Assembly (NCBI RefSeq): GCF_043643765.1
Contig: NZ_JBHZSP010000001.1
Coordinates: forward strand, 248,001-312,000
DNA length: 64,000 nucleotides
Reading direction: 5' to 3'
From: Marinomonas posidonica_A
GTDB lineage: Bacteria; Pseudomonadota; Gammaproteobacteria; Pseudomonadales; Marinomonadaceae
This document shows, in pieces, positions 62,457 through 64,000 of the stretch. How positions within the stretch are numbered: position 1 is the stretch's first letter; every line of letters begins with the position of its first letter. The notes under the pieces were generated by a model. It saw only the letters and a list, made by a program, of their open reading frames with translations. It searched no databases and was not told the origin of the DNA. Both the position numbers and the translations under genes were made by a program.

Positions 62457-63578
62457 ATGTCTAATTCAAAAACTGCTGTGCCAGACACCTTGCCGCTATT
62501 GCGAGATCGCATTGATAGTATCGACTCACAAATTCAGTCCCTGATTAATGAGCGTGCCCGCTGTGCTGAAAAAGTGGCTGAAGTGAAGTTGGCTGAGCAG
62601 GGCGATGAAGCTGTTGTTTTCTACCGACCTGAGCGTGAAGCTCAGGTATTGCGACGTGTTATGGAGCGCAATGAAGGACCGCTTGGCAATGAGGAAATGG
62701 CGAAAATTTTCCGTCAGGTTATGTCTTCATGTTTGGCTTTAGAAAAACCCATGCGCATTGCCTTTTTAGGGCCTGAAGGTACTTTTACTCAGCAGGCTGC
62801 ATTGAAGCATTTTGGTAAGTCCATTATCAGTGCGCCGATGGCGGCAATTGATGAAGTGTTTCGTGAAGTGGAATCCGGTGCGGCTAACTATGGTGTGGTG
62901 CCGGTTGAAAATTCTACTGAAGGTGTGGTGAACCACACTTTGGATACCTTCCGAGATTCGCAATTAAAAATTTGCGGTGAGGTGGAAGAGCGAATTCATC
63001 ATCATTTGTTGTTGAGCCCTAATGTAAGTGCGGATGATGTGACACACATTTATTCTCATCAGCAATCTTTGGCTCAGTGTCGTGCTTGGTTGGATCGCTA
63101 TTGGCCGCATGTGGAACGTGTGGCGGTTAGTTCTAACGCTGAAGCGGCACGTTTGGCTGCGGAGGCGGGGCGAAGTGGGCGAGCTATTGCGGCGATCGCC
63201 GGTGAAGTGGCATGTGAATTATACGATTTGGTGAAGGTGTCGGCTAACATTGAAGATCGCCCTGACAACACGACTCGCTTTTTGATTGTGGGCACGCAGG
63301 ATGTGCCAGCAAGTGGTAAAGATAAAACGTCATTACTGATCAGTGCGAAGAATGAGCCGGGTGCTCTGTATCGTTTGTTGGAAGCGTTTGAGCGTCATGG
63401 TGTCGACATGACTCGCCTAGAAACGCGTCCATCTTTGATGAGTCGTTGGGGTTACATCTTTTACATTGACTTTGTTGGGCATTATCAAGATCCAGAATGT
63501 CAGGCTGTCATTGAGGAGCTGCGAGATCGTGCTTCTGAAGTAAAAGTGCTGGGCTCTTATCCTGTGGCGGTGCTGTAA
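62457..63578 (+). CDS. pheA: Bifunctional chorismate mutase / prephenate dehydratase
   Basis: 373 residues: an AroQ chorismate mutase domain (1-95, LRDRIDSIDSQIQSLINERA), a prephenate dehydratase domain (about 98-278, with IAFLGPEGTFTQQAALKHFG, VPVENSTEGVVNHTLD and DNTTRFLIVG), and an ACT domain (GALYRLLEAFERHGVDMTRL) for phenylalanine feedback inhibition. Makes phenylpyruvate. Confidence 0.97.
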   Translation: MSNSKTAVPDTLPLLRDRIDSIDSQIQSLINERARCAEKVAEVKLAEQGDEAVVFYRPEREAQVLRRVMERNEGPLGNEEMAKIFRQVMSSCLALEKPMRIAFLGPEGTFTQQAALKHFGKSIISAPMAAIDEVFREVESGAANYGVVPVENSTEGVVNHTLDTFRDSQLKICGEVEERIHHHLLLSPNVSADDVTHIYSHQQSLAQCRAWLDRYWPHVERVAVSSNAEAARLAAEAGRSGRAIAAIAGEVACELYDLVKVSANIEDRPDNTTRFLIVGTQDVPASGKDKTSLLISAKNEPGALYRLLEAFERHGVDMTRLETRPSLMSRWGYIFYIDFVGHYQDPECQAVIEELRDRASEVKVLGSYPVAVL

Positions 63579-63584
63579 TTAGCG

Positions 63585-64000
63585 ATGAGTGAATCTACAT
63601 TGTCAGAAAATCGATTGAAGCACGACCAATTTTCCTTTGGAAAAGTCATGATTGTTGGCTTGGGCATGATTGGTGGTTCTTTTGCGAAAGCGCTAAAAGA
63701 AAGAGGCTTGGCAGAACTTTATGCCGTTGATCGCCGTGAAGGTGAGTTGGCCTTGGGGGTCTCAACTGGGGTCATTGATTATCCAGCCGAATTGAGTGAG
63801 CAATACATTGCTCAGATGGATGTCATTGTATTGGCTACGCCGGTGCGTGCCATGGCCTCTGTGTTGGCTGATATTAAACCGTACCTTGCTGAACATACTT
63901 TGTTGACCGATGTTGGTTCAACGAAAGGCAGTGTGGTGGAGGCTGCGGTGTCTGTATTTGGTCATATGCCGGCTAACTTTATTCCCGGTCACCCGATTGC
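63585..64000 (+). CDS. tyrA: TyrA, prephenate dehydrogenase (N-terminal 138 residues; runs off right edge)
   Basis: From ATG 63585, 6 bp after pheA. The Rossmann motif is VMIVGLGMIGGSFAKALKER, followed by YAVDRREGELALG, VIVLATPVRAMASVL and LLTDVGSTKGSVVEA, then NFIPGHPIA at the edge. It makes 4-hydroxyphenylpyruvate for tyrosine. In relatives such as Pseudomonas it is fused to AroA (EPSP synthase); the window ends too early to tell. Confidence 0.95.
   Translation, partial: MSESTLSENRLKHDQFSFGKVMIVGLGMIGGSFAKALKERGLAELYAVDRREGELALGVSTGVIDYPAELSEQYIAQMDVIVLATPVRAMASVLADIKPYLAEHTLLTDVGSTKGSVVEAAVSVFGHMPANFIPGHPI

Noticed and set aside
1..64000. CRISPR arrays, tRNA or rRNA genes, prophage
   Set aside because: No regularly spaced direct repeats with unique spacers, no tRNA cloverleaf with a CCA end and no phage structural genes were seen in a read-through by eye; a tRNAscan/CRISPR search would settle it.

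Overview
The window looks like a chromosome segment of a marine gammaproteobacterium, most likely Marinomonas or a close relative in the Oceanospirillales. This is inferred from gene content and protein flavour (RapA-RluA, RdgC, FabV, UbiG-YciK, GyrA-SerC-PheA-TyrA, several chemoreceptors); no database search was possible. Most of the window is ordinary, tightly packed core genome. One scaffold gap of 100 Ns lies at 16847-16946, inside a repeat cluster.

Layout. 1-5.4 kb: miaB (runs off the left edge), an outer-membrane protein, an OmpA-like protein, an EVE-domain protein, a Hpt plus degenerate HD-GYP protein and a histone-deacetylase-like hydrolase. 5.5-10.8 kb: accessory genes. These are a MerR regulator broken by an in-frame stop, its perfect operator, a carboxymuconolactone-decarboxylase-like gene, and a flavin monooxygenase flanked by a ~245 bp direct repeat. 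They are followed by a small P-loop kinase, a Rof-like gene that has lost its normal start, an NAD(P)-binding protein and a methyltransferase. 10.8-16.2 kb: the mobile part. An IS4-family (IS10-like) element abuts an IS110/IS1111-family element with a structured non-coding 3' region. Next to it, read on the minus strand, are two integron gene cassettes with two recognisable attC sites and no integrase: one carries a TIR-like protein, the other a membrane GAF protein plus a Panacea (DUF4065) protein. 16.5-17.1 kb: GC-rich hairpin repeats around the gap.

17.1-35.2 kb: core genes rluA-rapA-yigZ, rmuC, a CDF transporter, the run prc-ybfE-tdk-rdgC, an M18 aminopeptidase, a TolC-type channel, a DUF4139-like secreted protein, xni, and a translationally coupled MCP/NIT-like pair. 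35.6-51.6 kb: gltX, a second MCP, a Fur-box-preceded AraC regulator with flavodoxin, a DctB/DctD-type pair, an AEC permease, a BaeS/BaeR-type pair, an acyltransferase, a YebC-family regulator, a DUF1289 protein and a glycosyltransferase. 51.8-64 kb: fabV, a secreted hypothetical, an M16 protease, ubiG-yciK, gyrA, then serC-pheA-tyrA (tyrA runs off the right edge).

The most interesting material is the two-cassette integron remnant with its candidate toxin-antitoxin and TIR-like genes, the adjacent IS1111-like element with a possible guide (bridge) RNA, the split chemoreceptor, the HD-GYP protein lacking metal ligands, and the repeat-flanked monooxygenase.
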